Shown: positions 50,441-59,329 of the stretch, one piece after another | How positions within the stretch are numbered: position 1 is the first letter of the stretch | Layout: each line of letters opens with the position of its first letter | From: 21-14-0-10-47-8 sp966211455 | GTDB lineage: Bacteria; Bdellovibrionota; Bdellovibrionia; Bdellovibrionales; Bdellovibrionaceae | Assembly: GCA_966211455.1 (NCBI GenBank) | Contig: CBIHNI010000004.1 | Coordinates: 180,111 to 244,110, forward strand | Length of the DNA: 64,000 nt | Reading direction: 5' to 3' | Notes under the pieces: model-generated | What the model was told of the DNA's origin: nothing | Database searches by the model: none | Seen by the model: the letters and a program-made list of their open reading frames with translations, nothing else | Translations under genes and position numbers: made by a program

Positions 50441-51835
50441 TTATGAAGAGCTTTCGTCCTCTTCGCCGGTGGCAAAGCCGTAATCTTTTTCTTTGCGATA
50501 CAGGGTGCGGCGATTGATCCCTAAAATTTGTGCAGCCTTTTCTTTTTTGCCGCCCGTTTTTTCCAAAATCAGTTGAATGTAGCGTTTTTCAAGTTCTTCC
50601 AAGGTCGGCGAATCGTTTGTCGCCTGGCCAAAGAATTGCTCGCCGCTGGATTGATCGGTGGTTGGAATGTCTGGGGCGTCGATCTGCTGCGCGCGGCTTA
50701 AGACGACCAGGCGTTCAACCATGTTTTCAAGTTCACGCACGTTACCGGGCCAATTTAAAGCCATCAGTTTGCGAAGCGCTTCTTGCGTGAAAGAGGTCAC
50801 CTTGCCGCCATTTAAGGCCGAGTACTTGCGCAAGAAATGATGTGCCAGAAGCGGAATGTCTTCGGGTCGATGGCGAAGCGGTGGGATCACAATCGGAATC
50901 ACCGAGAGGCGATAATACAAGTCTTCGCGGAAGACGCCGTTTGCAATCGCTTTCTTTAAATCTTTGTGGGTGGCTGCAATCACGCGGACGTCGATGGATT
51001 TATTCTGATTGCTTCCGACCGGCTTGATCTGCCGCTCTTGCAAAACGCGTAAAAGTTTTGCTTGAAGGGCCATGTCCATGTCGCCGATTTCATCCAGGAA
51101 AATGGTGCCGCCATCGGCCTCTTCGAAAAGACCTTTCTTATCGCCAGTGGCGCCGGTGAAAGCGCCCTTCACGTGTCCGAAAAGTTCGGACTCCATCAGG
51201 CTATCCGGAATCGCCGTGCAGTTGATGGCGATAAAAGGTTTCTGCGCGCGTGGGCTTTGGTTGTGCAAGGCCCGGGCGACCACTTCTTTTCCCGTTCCGC
51301 TTTCGCCAGTGATAAGGACGTTGGTCGATGCGGGGCCAACGCGTTCGATGAGATCGAAAATGTTTTGGATGGCCGTACTTTTCCCAACCAATGTTTGGCG
51401 GTTCCAGGTTTTATGTACGGCCGAAGTCAGGGCCTGATTCTGCATTTTCAAGCGGTAGAATGAAAGCGCGCGCTCGATTGTCAGTGTCAGCTCATTCAGT
51501 TTAAAAGGTTTCGTGATGTAATCAAAAGCCCCGCGACGCAGGCCTTCGATCGCGGTATCGACCGTCGCAAATGCGGTCATGATGATAACCGGAAATTGAT
51601 TGGGAAGCCTTCGCACCTGCTGCAGAAGATCCAGGCCATCGATCTCTGGCATGCGCAAATCGGTCAACAACAATTCAGTTCCCAAGGCATCAAGCCCATT
51701 GGAAGAAAGATATTTGACAGCTTCCATTCCGCTTTCGAATGCACGGACTTGGTAGTTCTGACGTTTGAGATGGTCCACGACCATCGAGCGCATTTCTGGA
51801 TCGTCATCAACGACGACAATAGAACCCATTGACAT
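50441..51835 (-). CDS. NtrC-family sigma-54 response regulator
   Basis: The 464-aa activator has a receiver (IVVVDDDPEMR, Asp in LLTDLRMPEIDG, Lys in TKPF), an AAA+ domain with GESGTGKE, GAFTGA, IFLDEIGDMD and FREDLYYRL, and a Fis HTH (EKAAQILGINRRTLYRKEKDYG). The ATG at 51835 (or 51829) before the receiver is preferred over the long upstream frame. It is divergent from a PAS kinase whose product is the likely cognate sensor. Confidence 0.94.
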   Translation of the reverse strand: MSMGSIVVVDDDPEMRSMVVDHLKRQNYQVRAFESGMEAVKYLSSNGLDALGTELLLTDLRMPEIDGLDLLQQVRRLPNQFPVIIMTAFATVDTAIEGLRRGAFDYITKPFKLNELTLTIERALSFYRLKMQNQALTSAVHKTWNRQTLVGKSTAIQNIFDLIERVGPASTNVLITGESGTGKEVVARALHNQSPRAQKPFIAINCTAIPDSLMESELFGHVKGAFTGATGDKKGLFEEADGGTIFLDEIGDMDMALQAKLLRVLQERQIKPVGSNQNKSIDVRVIAATHKDLKKAIANGVFREDLYYRLSVIPIVIPPLRHRPEDIPLLAHHFLRKYSALNGGKVTSFTQEALRKLMALNWPGNVRELENMVERLVVLSRAQQIDAPDIPTTDQSSGEQFFGQATNDSPTLEELEKRYIQLILEKTGGKKEKAAQILGINRRTLYRKEKDYGFATGEEDESSS

Positions 51836-51923
51836 ATAAAATGGTTTTAACACAGGTCTTGACGAGGTCCAAGAAGAGCGGCGAAACTGCGATAGCACTG
51901 GGCCAATTTGTCTCAATGGATCG

Positions 51924-53066
51924 ATGGGGGCACTGGAAAAGCAAATGGAAATCAATCAGGAGCTTTTAAAGCAGTTATCAGACCAAAAGTATGCTTTAGA
52001 TCAAGCGGCGATCGTGGCCGCGACGGATGCGAAAGGCGTGATTACTTACGTCAACGAAAAGTTCTGCGAAGTCTCGGGCTATTCGCGAGACGAACTGATC
52101 GGCCGTACGCACAAGGTGATCAATTCCGGCTATCATACGAAAGATTTTTTTATCGACCTTTGGCGAACAATTTCCAAAGGACAGGTTTGGCGCGGTGAGG
52201 TCTGCAACCGGCGTAAAAACGGAAAGTATTATTGGGTTTATACAACCATCGTTCCTTTCCTGGGTGAAGATGCCCGACCCACGCAGTACCTTTCAATCCG
52301 GTACGAAATCACCGAGCTGAAAGAAGCACAGCAGGTGATCAACGACCAACAGGCCAAGCTTGTTGCGGCCTCGAGATTGTCGGCGATCGGCGAAATGGCG
52401 GCCGCCATCACGCATGAAATCAACAACCCCTTGGGCGTGATTTTGGGTCGCGTGGAAATGCTCAAATCGATGTTGCAAGAGGAGTCTTTGGATCGTTCTG
52501 AACTTTTGCGGGTCGCCGATACCATCGAAGTCACCGGGCAAAGAATTGCCAAAATCGTTCGCAGTATGAAAACGATGGCCCATCATCAAGAAGAAGAAGC
52601 GGCTCAGCCGACGGAAATCAAAGCAATTCTGGATGATGCTTTCGATCTGTGCTCGAACCGTTTTTACCATCACAGCGTTGAGATTCGAAAGCCGCAGCTG
52701 CCGCAAAGTCTTTTCCTTCATGTGCGCATCCATCAGGTGGTGCAGGTTCTGGTGAACCTTTTCAACAATGCTTTCGATGCGATTCAAAATCTTCCGGAAA
52801 AATGGGTTCAGGTCGAAGTTCGGGATCTGGCCGATCAGGTTGAGATAGCGGTCACCGACAGCGGGAAAGGGATTCCATTCGAAGTTCGACAGAAGATGTT
52901 CAACCCATTCTATTCGACCAAATCCGTTCAATACGGCACAGGCCTTGGGCTTAGCATCTCGCAAAGCCTGGTGCAGAAAAACGGCGGCAGTCTGGACTAT
53001 GACGAAAGCTCGCCGCACACGCGTTTCATTTTGAGATTTCCGAAGCCACAACGGGTTTCGAGATAA
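51924..53066 (+). CDS. PAS-domain histidine kinase
   Basis: The 380-aa soluble kinase has a PAS domain (ATDAKGVITYVNEKFCEVSGYSRDELIG, about 33-130), a HisKA with the acceptor His in AAAITHEINNPLGVI (about residue 164), and a HATPase with N-box LFNNAFDAI, DSGKGIPF and GTGLGLSIS. The NtrB/ZraS-like H-box (HEINNPL) fits sigma-54 response regulator partners. It is divergent from the NtrC-type gene, so together they form a two-component system. The signal is unknown; a heme or redox cue is possible from its neighbours. Confidence 0.92.
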   Translation: MGALEKQMEINQELLKQLSDQKYALDQAAIVAATDAKGVITYVNEKFCEVSGYSRDELIGRTHKVINSGYHTKDFFIDLWRTISKGQVWRGEVCNRRKNGKYYWVYTTIVPFLGEDARPTQYLSIRYEITELKEAQQVINDQQAKLVAASRLSAIGEMAAAITHEINNPLGVILGRVEMLKSMLQEESLDRSELLRVADTIEVTGQRIAKIVRSMKTMAHHQEEEAAQPTEIKAILDDAFDLCSNRFYHHSVEIRKPQLPQSLFLHVRIHQVVQVLVNLFNNAFDAIQNLPEKWVQVEVRDLADQVEIAVTDSGKGIPFEVRQKMFNPFYSTKSVQYGTGLGLSISQSLVQKNGGSLDYDESSPHTRFILRFPKPQRVSR

Positions 53067-53146
53067 TTTGTCTGGGACTGGGAGTTCGGGACCCGAGACA
53101 AATTGGCTCATCTCGACGTCGAACTAAAAGGTATGCATTCTGACTG

Positions 53147-53162
53147 TGGCTTCGCCTTTGCT
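53147..53162 (+). promoter_or_regulatory. sigma-54 promoter of the hemerythrin operon
   Basis: TGGCTTC-GCCT-TTGCT has GG (53148-53149) and GC (53160-53161) exactly ten bases apart and a perfect TTGCT. The start would be near 53173, followed by AGGAGA and the ATG at 53188. A sigma-54 activator/kinase pair is encoded directly upstream. Confidence 0.65.
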
Positions 53163-53187
53163 GATATGAGTCGGCATAGGAGAGCTC

Positions 53188-53553
53188 ATGACAGCCATTC
53201 TCATCTGGGTGCACAACAATCAAGCGAAGCTGTTTCATTTGAAGCCTCAAAGTATTCACGTGGAAAGTGTCCATTACAAAGGACCTCGGCACGCCGATGC
53301 CCATTTGGATTCGGAGAACTTCTTTCGCCAACTTGTTGATTTGCTGTTGCAGAAAGAGCCGGCCAAATGGCTTTTGATGGGGCCTGGGCTTGCGCAAAAG
53401 CATTTCTTTCGTCATTTAGAGTCTCATCATCCCAAGCTCACCGAACAGGTGATTGGGGTCGAGCGGGTCGACCAAATGCCCGATAGCGAAATTCTGTCCG
53501 TGGGCCGAAAATTCTTAAACGACTACTATTTATATCAAGGTGTTGCGAACTAG
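53188..53553 (+). CDS. small baeRF-like ('translational machinery') protein
   Basis: The 121-aa protein has the pattern AILIWVHNNQAKLFHLKPQ at the N-terminus and PAKWLLMGPGLAQKHFFRHLESHHPKLTEQVIGVERV in the middle, resembling bacterial proteins related to the eRF1/Pelota-type domain that are often stress-induced. The Ig/GGQ catalytic loop of true release factors is not seen. It is followed eight bases later by bacteriohemerythrin, with which it should be co-transcribed from the sigma-54 promoter. Confidence 0.65.
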   Translation: MTAILIWVHNNQAKLFHLKPQSIHVESVHYKGPRHADAHLDSENFFRQLVDLLLQKEPAKWLLMGPGLAQKHFFRHLESHHPKLTEQVIGVERVDQMPDSEILSVGRKFLNDYYLYQGVAN

Positions 53554-53561
53554 GGGGACGT

Positions 53562-53981
53562 ATGAACGATCGCAAAAACATTTTCGAGTGGGATCAAGCT
53601 AAATTTACGACCTATGTGGATTCGATGGATAAAGAGCATCAAGGGCTGATCTCCATCATGAACCAGCTTTACCAGATGAACGAAAAAGGTGCCGGCAAAT
53701 CTCAGCTGCTAAAGCTTGTCGACGAACTGGGCGCGAAGACCACCGAGCACTTTGCCCATGAAGAAAAGCTGATGGACGGGATTACCAATTACAAAGGGCA
53801 AGCGGTGCACCGCCAAATTCATCGCAATCTTTTGGAAAATTATGTGAAGCATGCCGAGCTCTTCCGCAGTGGCGCGGACACCAAGCTTCCGATTGATTTC
53901 TTCAACTTTCTGAAAGTGTGGCTGTCGGCGCATATTTGCGGTATCGATCGCAAGTACGGAGAAGCGGCAAAAGCCGGATAA
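53562..53981 (+). CDS. bacteriohemerythrin
   Basis: The 139-aa oxygen-binding non-heme diiron protein has the complete ligand set: His in MDKEHQGL, HFAHEE (His, His, Glu), HRQIHRN (two His) and HICGID (His, Asp). The order and spacing match the bacteriohemerythrin family. It probably stores or senses oxygen, which fits a nearby cbb3 oxidase operating at low oxygen. Confidence 0.94.
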   Translation: MNDRKNIFEWDQAKFTTYVDSMDKEHQGLISIMNQLYQMNEKGAGKSQLLKLVDELGAKTTEHFAHEEKLMDGITNYKGQAVHRQIHRNLLENYVKHAELFRSGADTKLPIDFFNFLKVWLSAHICGIDRKYGEAAKAG

Positions 53982-53994
53982 TTCGGTTTATAAT

Positions 53995-54019
53995 GAGGGG
54001 CCTTTTCGTTAAGCCCCTC
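53995..54019. terminator. possible terminator hairpin between convergent genes
   Basis: GAGGGGC (53995-54001) and GCCCCTC (54013-54019) form a 7-bp stem with an 11-base loop between the hemerythrin gene and the end of the chemoreceptor gene. A strong T-run is missing on both strands. Confidence 0.4.
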
Positions 54020-55448
54020 TTAAGAACTCGATCAGTTGACCCGAAGCGGTGTCCAGAGTCTTGGCCTGATTTTCCAAATTCTTTGCCGTGTGCGAAGAGC
54101 TTTCGGCCAATTGCGCGTTCTTTTGGGTGGCGGTGTCCAGTTGACTCATGGTCTGGGAAATCTGATTCAATCCGGTCGACGATTCTTGATTGGCAAGGGC
54201 CACTTCGGAGTTCAATCGGGCCATGTTCTGAATGCTTTGAATGACTTGTGAAATTGCGGCTTGGCATTCTTTGGCCAGGCGATCACCCGCATGCGTTTTG
54301 CTGACGGAATCTTGAATCAAAGACGAAATATCTTTTGCCGCCACCGAGCTTCTTTGGGCCAAGGCGCGAACCGCTTCGGCCACGACCGCAAAACCTTTTC
54401 CATTTTCACCGGCACGAGCGGCTTCGACCGCTGCGTTCAAGGCCAGAAGGTTGGTTTGAAAGGCGATATCGTCGATCAGGCTTGTGATTTCTTCGATTTT
54501 TTTCGAACTGTCCGCAAGCTCTTTGACGGAAGCGTTGAGCTCTTCACTTTTCGAGTTGGTTTTGGTTGCAATATCCAGGCAAGACTTTGAAATCGTTTCG
54601 GCTTCGCCCGCACGGTCCGAGTTGAGCTTCACCATGGACGTGATTTCCTCTAACGAAGCGACCGTTTCTTCCAGGGCGGCGGCAGCTTGGGCGGATGAAT
54701 TGGAAAGCTCGCCTGCGCCGTGGGTCAGATTTTCGGTGGCACTTCTGACATCGACCGAGCTTTGCGACAGGCTTTCGCTGACGACGGTCAACTTTTTCCC
54801 CATCCAAGAGCTGAACAAGATCGCAAGCATCAGTGAAGAGACAAATCCAAATAGAATTCCGATAAACGAAACGGTTCGAGTGTGGCTGACCGATATTTTC
54901 GCTTCGGTCACGGCCTGATCCGCGGATTTGGTTTCTTCTTCGATGATCTGTTGCAGAACGTTTTCGACGAGCTTTGTTTTTTCCGGACAAACTTCGCGCA
55001 CCATTTGCGCAGCTTGCGCAATTGAAGCGGCGTCACCGATTTCACCCAGTTTTAAAAGTTCGCCCCCGAAATTCTTAAATTCGGTCCAGCCGGTGTTCAG
55101 CTGCGCGACCAGTTCCTTTTGCTTTTCGGTGTGAACCAGGCGTTCGAATTCGTTTTTGCCTTCTTCAAATATGGCGACGGCGGCTTTGGTTTCAGCGATA
55201 TAGGCTTTGATTTGTTCGGGTGAATTGCCTTGAAGGGGGATTGAACGCACGGGGATGCGGATCTGGCGAAAGCGAAAAAGCAATTGGCCCAAGGATCGGG
55301 TGCTGGGAAGGTTCAAGGTTGCGACCTGCGAGAACGAGTCAATCGAGGTCTGGCTTTTATAAAGAACGAAAACGGAGATGGCCGGAACGAGCGAGCCTAA
55401 AAGAAGCCCCATCACAACCAGGTAATAGCGAAAGCTTTTGGTTTTCAT
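54009..55448 (-). CDS. methyl-accepting chemotaxis protein
   Basis: The 479-aa receptor has two membrane segments (10-30 and about 190-212) around a periplasmic four-helix-type sensor (LPSTRSLGQLLFRFRQIRIPVRSI), then a signalling domain whose hairpin tip is IDDIAFQTNLLALNAAVEAARAGENGKGFAVVAEAVRALAQRS. A classical HAMP domain between TM2 and the signalling domain is not obvious. No pentapeptide CheR-docking tail is present. Confidence 0.92.
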   Translation of the reverse strand: MKTKSFRYYLVVMGLLLGSLVPAISVFVLYKSQTSIDSFSQVATLNLPSTRSLGQLLFRFRQIRIPVRSIPLQGNSPEQIKAYIAETKAAVAIFEEGKNEFERLVHTEKQKELVAQLNTGWTEFKNFGGELLKLGEIGDAASIAQAAQMVREVCPEKTKLVENVLQQIIEEETKSADQAVTEAKISVSHTRTVSFIGILFGFVSSLMLAILFSSWMGKKLTVVSESLSQSSVDVRSATENLTHGAGELSNSSAQAAAALEETVASLEEITSMVKLNSDRAGEAETISKSCLDIATKTNSKSEELNASVKELADSSKKIEEITSLIDDIAFQTNLLALNAAVEAARAGENGKGFAVVAEAVRALAQRSSVAAKDISSLIQDSVSKTHAGDRLAKECQAAISQVIQSIQNMARLNSEVALANQESSTGLNQISQTMSQLDTATQKNAQLAESSSHTAKNLENQAKTLDTASGQLIEFLRGA

Positions 55449-55707
55449 TGTACCCCCACAATTGATATCGGGCGCGCAGAATTGGAAATTGAGTTATAGT
55501 TTCCTTAAGAAGGCTCTATTTTTATGAATATGAATATATTTAGAATAAACTGAATCTTTGTGAAACGGCACAGATCGTCCATTCTTCTTATATGTCTGGA
55601 AGTCTGTGCCCCGACACAGTTTTCAAGAATCTGTCTCAACATTGGTCACGTAAGGCTTTTCCGTTACCACCTCTTCAGAGCCCAAATCCGCATTCCGATA
55701 AGTCCAT

Positions 55708-57171
55708 GTGGGAAATTTGCGGCGGTTGTTTATTCTCGGTCTCTCCCTGGTCTTGATGTCGATCCAAAGCTTTGCGACTGCAGATTGCACCGAGCAAGAT
55801 CTTTATCTGCTTCAGCAGCGCACACGCTGCAATCAATCCAACACTCCAAATAACTGTGGCGGTATCGTGATGGCGGGCGGCCTTGGGGCTTTAGCCCTGC
55901 TCGCGAAAAATGGTGAGCTCAATCCGAAAGCGCAAGCGTATTACGAATACTTTCAAGAGCTGAAAAAGGTCAATCGCGAGCTGCAGACGTCTTATCGCAA
56001 AGTACTTGAAGTTTACTACGAGCTGAAAAAGAAATCAGCGAATCCCAAGCTTAGCGAAAGTGTGGGAGAATTTCATTCGAACATGTACGAAGAGTTCAAG
56101 TCACAAATGGATACGGATCCAAGGCTGAAGAACAATTTATTTCTGGAAAAGCTTCGCGAGTTTCCGCGTGGAGCTAAGGCGAATGATGTTTTCCAAAGAA
56201 ATATGACCTATGCTTCGGACAGGGTGAAGGCAAGTTTTGCGGCGAAGGGTCTGCAATTCCAGATCGCCGAGATTTTAAACGAAGCCATGCAAACCATGTC
56301 GAACTCGCTGAATTCAGCTTTGATCATTTTCGGCGAAGTCTCCCGCAAATCTGGTTACCCGGCAAATTCAATGAGCTCCGAGCAGCTGCTGAAAACTCGA
56401 CGGACTTATAAAATAGGTCTGCGCGCCGTTCGCGAAGGCAGCATTGAAAAAGTTCAGCAGATGAACAGACCAAGCCCTCAAGGTGGCACGGCCGTGCGCG
56501 ATGCGGTCGGGGTGATGGGCGTGGCGGTGGCCGGCGCTGGGGTCGTGGTCAAAACGGCAGCGGTTACAAAATGCGCTGAAAAGTGGGGAATCGCTTTGGA
56601 TAAAAGTGAAACCTTGGATCTGGCCTGGATCGCCGATGTGCAAGGTGGCGCCACCAGCAAAGACGCTTGCGCTGATTTTAAGTTCACAACGGGGCTTGAT
56701 GATCTGATGCAAAAGCCACTGACGTCAAATGTGCGAAAGTTTTTGTGCGCAGCTGGTGAAAAGATCGCGAACGAACAAGACCGGCAGCTTTCCGAGCAGA
56801 TTCAGACCGAGATCAAAGAAAATCCAAACTGCGAACGCAGCTGGACCGTGAAGACCTCCAAAGGCAATGTGCAGGTCGAACTGAATGGCGTGAACGAGTG
56901 GGATTTCGGTCGGTTCAAAGCCAGCAATCCAGATCTCGAAGCTTACTTAAATGATAAATTGAAAGGCCCCATGAGTGCCTTGCAAACAAGATCCCGTCGA
57001 ATCAGCCCAGATGCCGCCTGCCAGGCAGAAGCCCAAGGCAGCAGCGAAAAGGCTTTCTGCGAGTTGAGCAAATCATTTTTCACTTACGGCCAAGTTTCCG
57101 AAGTGCACCAGATGATGTGCCGTCGAAAAGACGCGCCAAATAGGAAGCTCTCACCAAAGGGTGCGATTTAG
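55708..57171 (+). CDS. secreted cysteine-containing protein, unknown (family A relative)
   Basis: The 487-aa protein starts at GTG 55708 with a signal peptide (RRLFILGLSLVLMSIQSFATA-DC). As in the 36829 protein, the mature N-terminus has closely spaced Cys (DCTEQDLYLLQQRTRC..NNC), a hydrophobic Gly/Ala helix (GGIVMAGGLGALALLA), a second hydrophobic helix in the middle (AVGVMGVAVAGAGVVVKTAAV), and C-terminal Cys pairs. The central region is predicted helical with charged repeats (QELKKVNRELQTSYRKVLEVYYELKKK). The start is uncertain. Function not recognised. Confidence 0.75.
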   Translation: MGNLRRLFILGLSLVLMSIQSFATADCTEQDLYLLQQRTRCNQSNTPNNCGGIVMAGGLGALALLAKNGELNPKAQAYYEYFQELKKVNRELQTSYRKVLEVYYELKKKSANPKLSESVGEFHSNMYEEFKSQMDTDPRLKNNLFLEKLREFPRGAKANDVFQRNMTYASDRVKASFAAKGLQFQIAEILNEAMQTMSNSLNSALIIFGEVSRKSGYPANSMSSEQLLKTRRTYKIGLRAVREGSIEKVQQMNRPSPQGGTAVRDAVGVMGVAVAGAGVVVKTAAVTKCAEKWGIALDKSETLDLAWIADVQGGATSKDACADFKFTTGLDDLMQKPLTSNVRKFLCAAGEKIANEQDRQLSEQIQTEIKENPNCERSWTVKTSKGNVQVELNGVNEWDFGRFKASNPDLEAYLNDKLKGPMSALQTRSRRISPDAACQAEAQGSSEKAFCELSKSFFTYGQVSEVHQMMCRRKDAPNRKLSPKGAI

Positions 57172-57191
57172 TTCAATTGAAGAGATCGGGA

Positions 57192-57629
57192 TCAGTGGTG
57201 CGCGGCCGATTCTGTGCGCGAGACCACTTTAAAATCGACGATCTCTTCTTTTTTATTCACCAAGAAATGAACTTTGATGCTGCTGCCTTCTTTGATCGCT
57301 TCGGTCGGGTCAAACAGCATCAAATGCTTGCCGCCAGGTTGAAGCTCTAAAGATCCCTTCGCTGGGATTTTGAAAGAGTCCACTTTTCGCATGGCCATTT
57401 TGCCAGCTTCTTCGACGGTTTCATGAGTTTCGAAAGCTTTGAATTTTTCCACTTTCTTCAGGCTCAATTCGACTTCAGCAGGACCCTCATTTTGAATGCT
57501 GACGTAGCCGGCGGTGATCGTCGAACCTTTCATGGGCGCAAAGATGCGGGCATCTTGAAATTTCAATGCCGCAAATGCTGAAGAGGCCAAAACAAAAGAC
57601 GAAACGAAAAGTGAAACATAAAATTTCAT
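57192..57629 (-). CDS. periplasmic copper chaperone PCu(A)C
   Basis: The 145-aa protein has a signal peptide (SLFVSSFVLASSAFA-AL) and the PCu(A)C copper-binding arrangement: His in ETHETVEEAGKMAMR with the following Met, and HLM in GGKHLMLFD near residue 100. It hands Cu(I) to the CuA/CuB sites of oxidases. It overlaps the SCO gene as ATGA, a common pairing, and the two probably serve the cbb3 oxidase about 10 kb away. Confidence 0.9.
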   Translation of the reverse strand: MKFYVSLFVSSFVLASSAFAALKFQDARIFAPMKGSTITAGYVSIQNEGPAEVELSLKKVEKFKAFETHETVEEAGKMAMRKVDSFKIPAKGSLELQPGGKHLMLFDPTEAIKEGSSIKVHFLVNKKEEIVDFKVVSRTESAAHH

Positions 57630-58207
57630 AGATGCTCCTTGATTTTAGCTAAGATCGATTCGGATTCGCGGGGGCCGACGACCGAATCCAAAACCCGGCC
57701 CTTATCATCCAAAAAGAAAATGCGATCGGTGTGAATGATCGAGTACCCCAAATAAGATTTGGGATTTTTTTCGACCATGTAACTTGCCGGAAAAAGTCCA
57801 ATCGCCGCATCGATCTGCGCTTGCGATCCGCTGAGCCCAATAAATTCAGGAAAAAAGTTGGTGGCATAATCGGCCACATCATTGGGGTTGTCGTGCTCGG
57901 CATCGACACTGACAAACATCAAACGCAAGTTGATCATTTCATCCGGGGTCAGCTGCTTGAAGGCCTTTCCCGCAAAGGTCAAGGTGAGCGGGCAAACATC
58001 CGGGCACTTGGCATAACCAAAATAAAGCAAATTCAACTTCTTCGGGGCCGCCGAAAACTGAAAAGGCTGTCCGCGATAGGTCAGCTGAAAGTCGCCACCT
58101 TTCTTCGCCAAGGAATTCTGCTCGCGCTCGCGAATTGCGAAGAACGCGGTGATGGCGATTAGGATGAGGAGAATAGCAGGAATAAAGATTTGAGCCTTTA
58201 TTTTCAC
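57626..58207 (-). CDS. SCO1/SenC-family copper/thiol assembly protein
   Basis: The 193-aa protein has an N-terminal anchor (KIKAQIFIPAILLILIAITAFFAI) and a thioredoxin-like domain with the copper site GYAKCPDVCPLT and the conserved His in SIIHTDRIFFLDDKG. The GTG start at 58207 is favoured by AGAAGG upstream; the open frame goes to 58234. It works with the adjacent PCu(A)C protein in copper delivery. Confidence 0.93.
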   Translation of the reverse strand: MKIKAQIFIPAILLILIAITAFFAIREREQNSLAKKGGDFQLTYRGQPFQFSAAPKKLNLLYFGYAKCPDVCPLTLTFAGKAFKQLTPDEMINLRLMFVSVDAEHDNPNDVADYATNFFPEFIGLSGSQAQIDAAIGLFPASYMVEKNPKSYLGYSIIHTDRIFFLDDKGRVLDSVVGPRESESILAKIKEHL

Positions 58208-58459
58208 GGGAAGACCTTCTTCTGTGTGTTGCACAGGAGGATATACCCATCTTTGAAAACTGGTAGGGGAAACTCATGACGCAGCATTTGGTACTGCAAA
58301 GCTATCGTGACGATTTCTTCATCTGCTCCGAGCTTCTTTCATTTTGTCATCGAAGTCCCTTTACTTAGCCCGGCGTGTCTTACATTTGGAATGGGGTGCA
58401 GGCGAACAGGTCAATTTGATCATGTTGACCCGATTTTTCTGGCGTGAAAGGATTGCGAA

Positions 58460-59239
58460 ATGGGCGGTTGCAGTCTCAATTTTCCAGTCCTACCTGATGG
58501 ATATTTTTGGGATCCTTTTTTAAAAAGAGGAGAGGAGACTGAGCGTCTCGCCAAAGGAGCATGGCCCAGCTATTTGAGTTCTTATGGTGATATGGAAGAT
58601 CCACCTCCGCCCACCTCTCTCACTGAAGAAGAAGTTGAGAACCGTTTTAAAAGATGGGGTATTCGTTCAGTTTCAAATCAGCGACTGGTGGCCTACGCCA
58701 GTGCGGTTTTGATTCCGGCGGATTGCAGCTCTGATGACTTGCCGGACGAAGGATGGCACTTCGCTTTGAATGCTCAGTATTCAAGCGAATCCCCAACCGC
58801 GCTTGGTTTATTATCCGCAACAGTTGATCCGGATTTTAGAAAATTAGGATTTTCGTCTCTTCTGATAAAGGCGGCAAAAATCATCGCCCGCGATGAGAAT
58901 GTAAAATGCATCATCGTACCGGTCAGGCCTTCTCAAAAATCAAACTTTCCAGATATTTCAATTGAAGAGTATCTCAATAAAAAAACGGAGGATGGATTTA
59001 TATTTGATCCGTGGCTCAGAACTCATGTTCGTCTGGGCGGTGAGATCCTGAATATTTGTCATCAATCTGTGGTTGCGAAGGGAAGTGTAGGGCAGTGGCA
59101 ACAGTGGCTCAATCGGACGTTTGGGAGCTCGGGAGATTATTTAGTTCCGGAAGGCCTGGTGCCACTGAAAATAGATCTGGAACGCAATATTGGAATCTAT
59201 TGTGAGCCAAATGTGTGGGTTCGGTATCAGCTTGAATAA
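58460..59239 (+). CDS. GNAT-family acetyltransferase, first gene of the YcaO cluster
   Basis: The 259-aa protein has a GNAT-type core: SPTALGLLSATVDPDFRKLGFSSLLIKAAKIIARDENVKCIIVPV, where VDPDFRKLGFSSLL is the acetyl-CoA loop. The N-terminal 90 residues are extra. AAAGGA lies before ATG 58460. From here on, A+T content and codon use differ visibly from the upstream genes. The next gene starts 90 bp later. Acylation of the peptide product or a lysine side chain is possible but unproven. Confidence 0.65.
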   Translation: MGGCSLNFPVLPDGYFWDPFLKRGEETERLAKGAWPSYLSSYGDMEDPPPPTSLTEEEVENRFKRWGIRSVSNQRLVAYASAVLIPADCSSDDLPDEGWHFALNAQYSSESPTALGLLSATVDPDFRKLGFSSLLIKAAKIIARDENVKCIIVPVRPSQKSNFPDISIEEYLNKKTEDGFIFDPWLRTHVRLGGEILNICHQSVVAKGSVGQWQQWLNRTFGSSGDYLVPEGLVPLKIDLERNIGIYCEPNVWVRYQLE

Positions 59240-59329
59240 GCTGTTAGAAAACATAAAATAGAGTCGAACGTCGCGGTGAATTTTGGATTAACTCATGACA
59301 AGCAAAATCCAAGGAAATATTATTTCTTG

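Noticed and set aside
55449..55490. sigma-28 (FliA-type) promoter upstream of the chemoreceptor
   Set aside because: A CCCGATAT element resembles the -10, but no good -35 at the right spacing was found.
55560..55853. 97-aa plus-strand frame before the 55708 secreted protein
   Set aside because: It overlaps the signal-peptide-encoding part of the better-supported gene in another frame and has no family pattern.
58276..58368. 30-codon ORF with GGGGA upstream, before the GNAT gene
   Set aside because: The peptide has no recognisable pattern and sits outside the expected precursor position; chance cannot be excluded.
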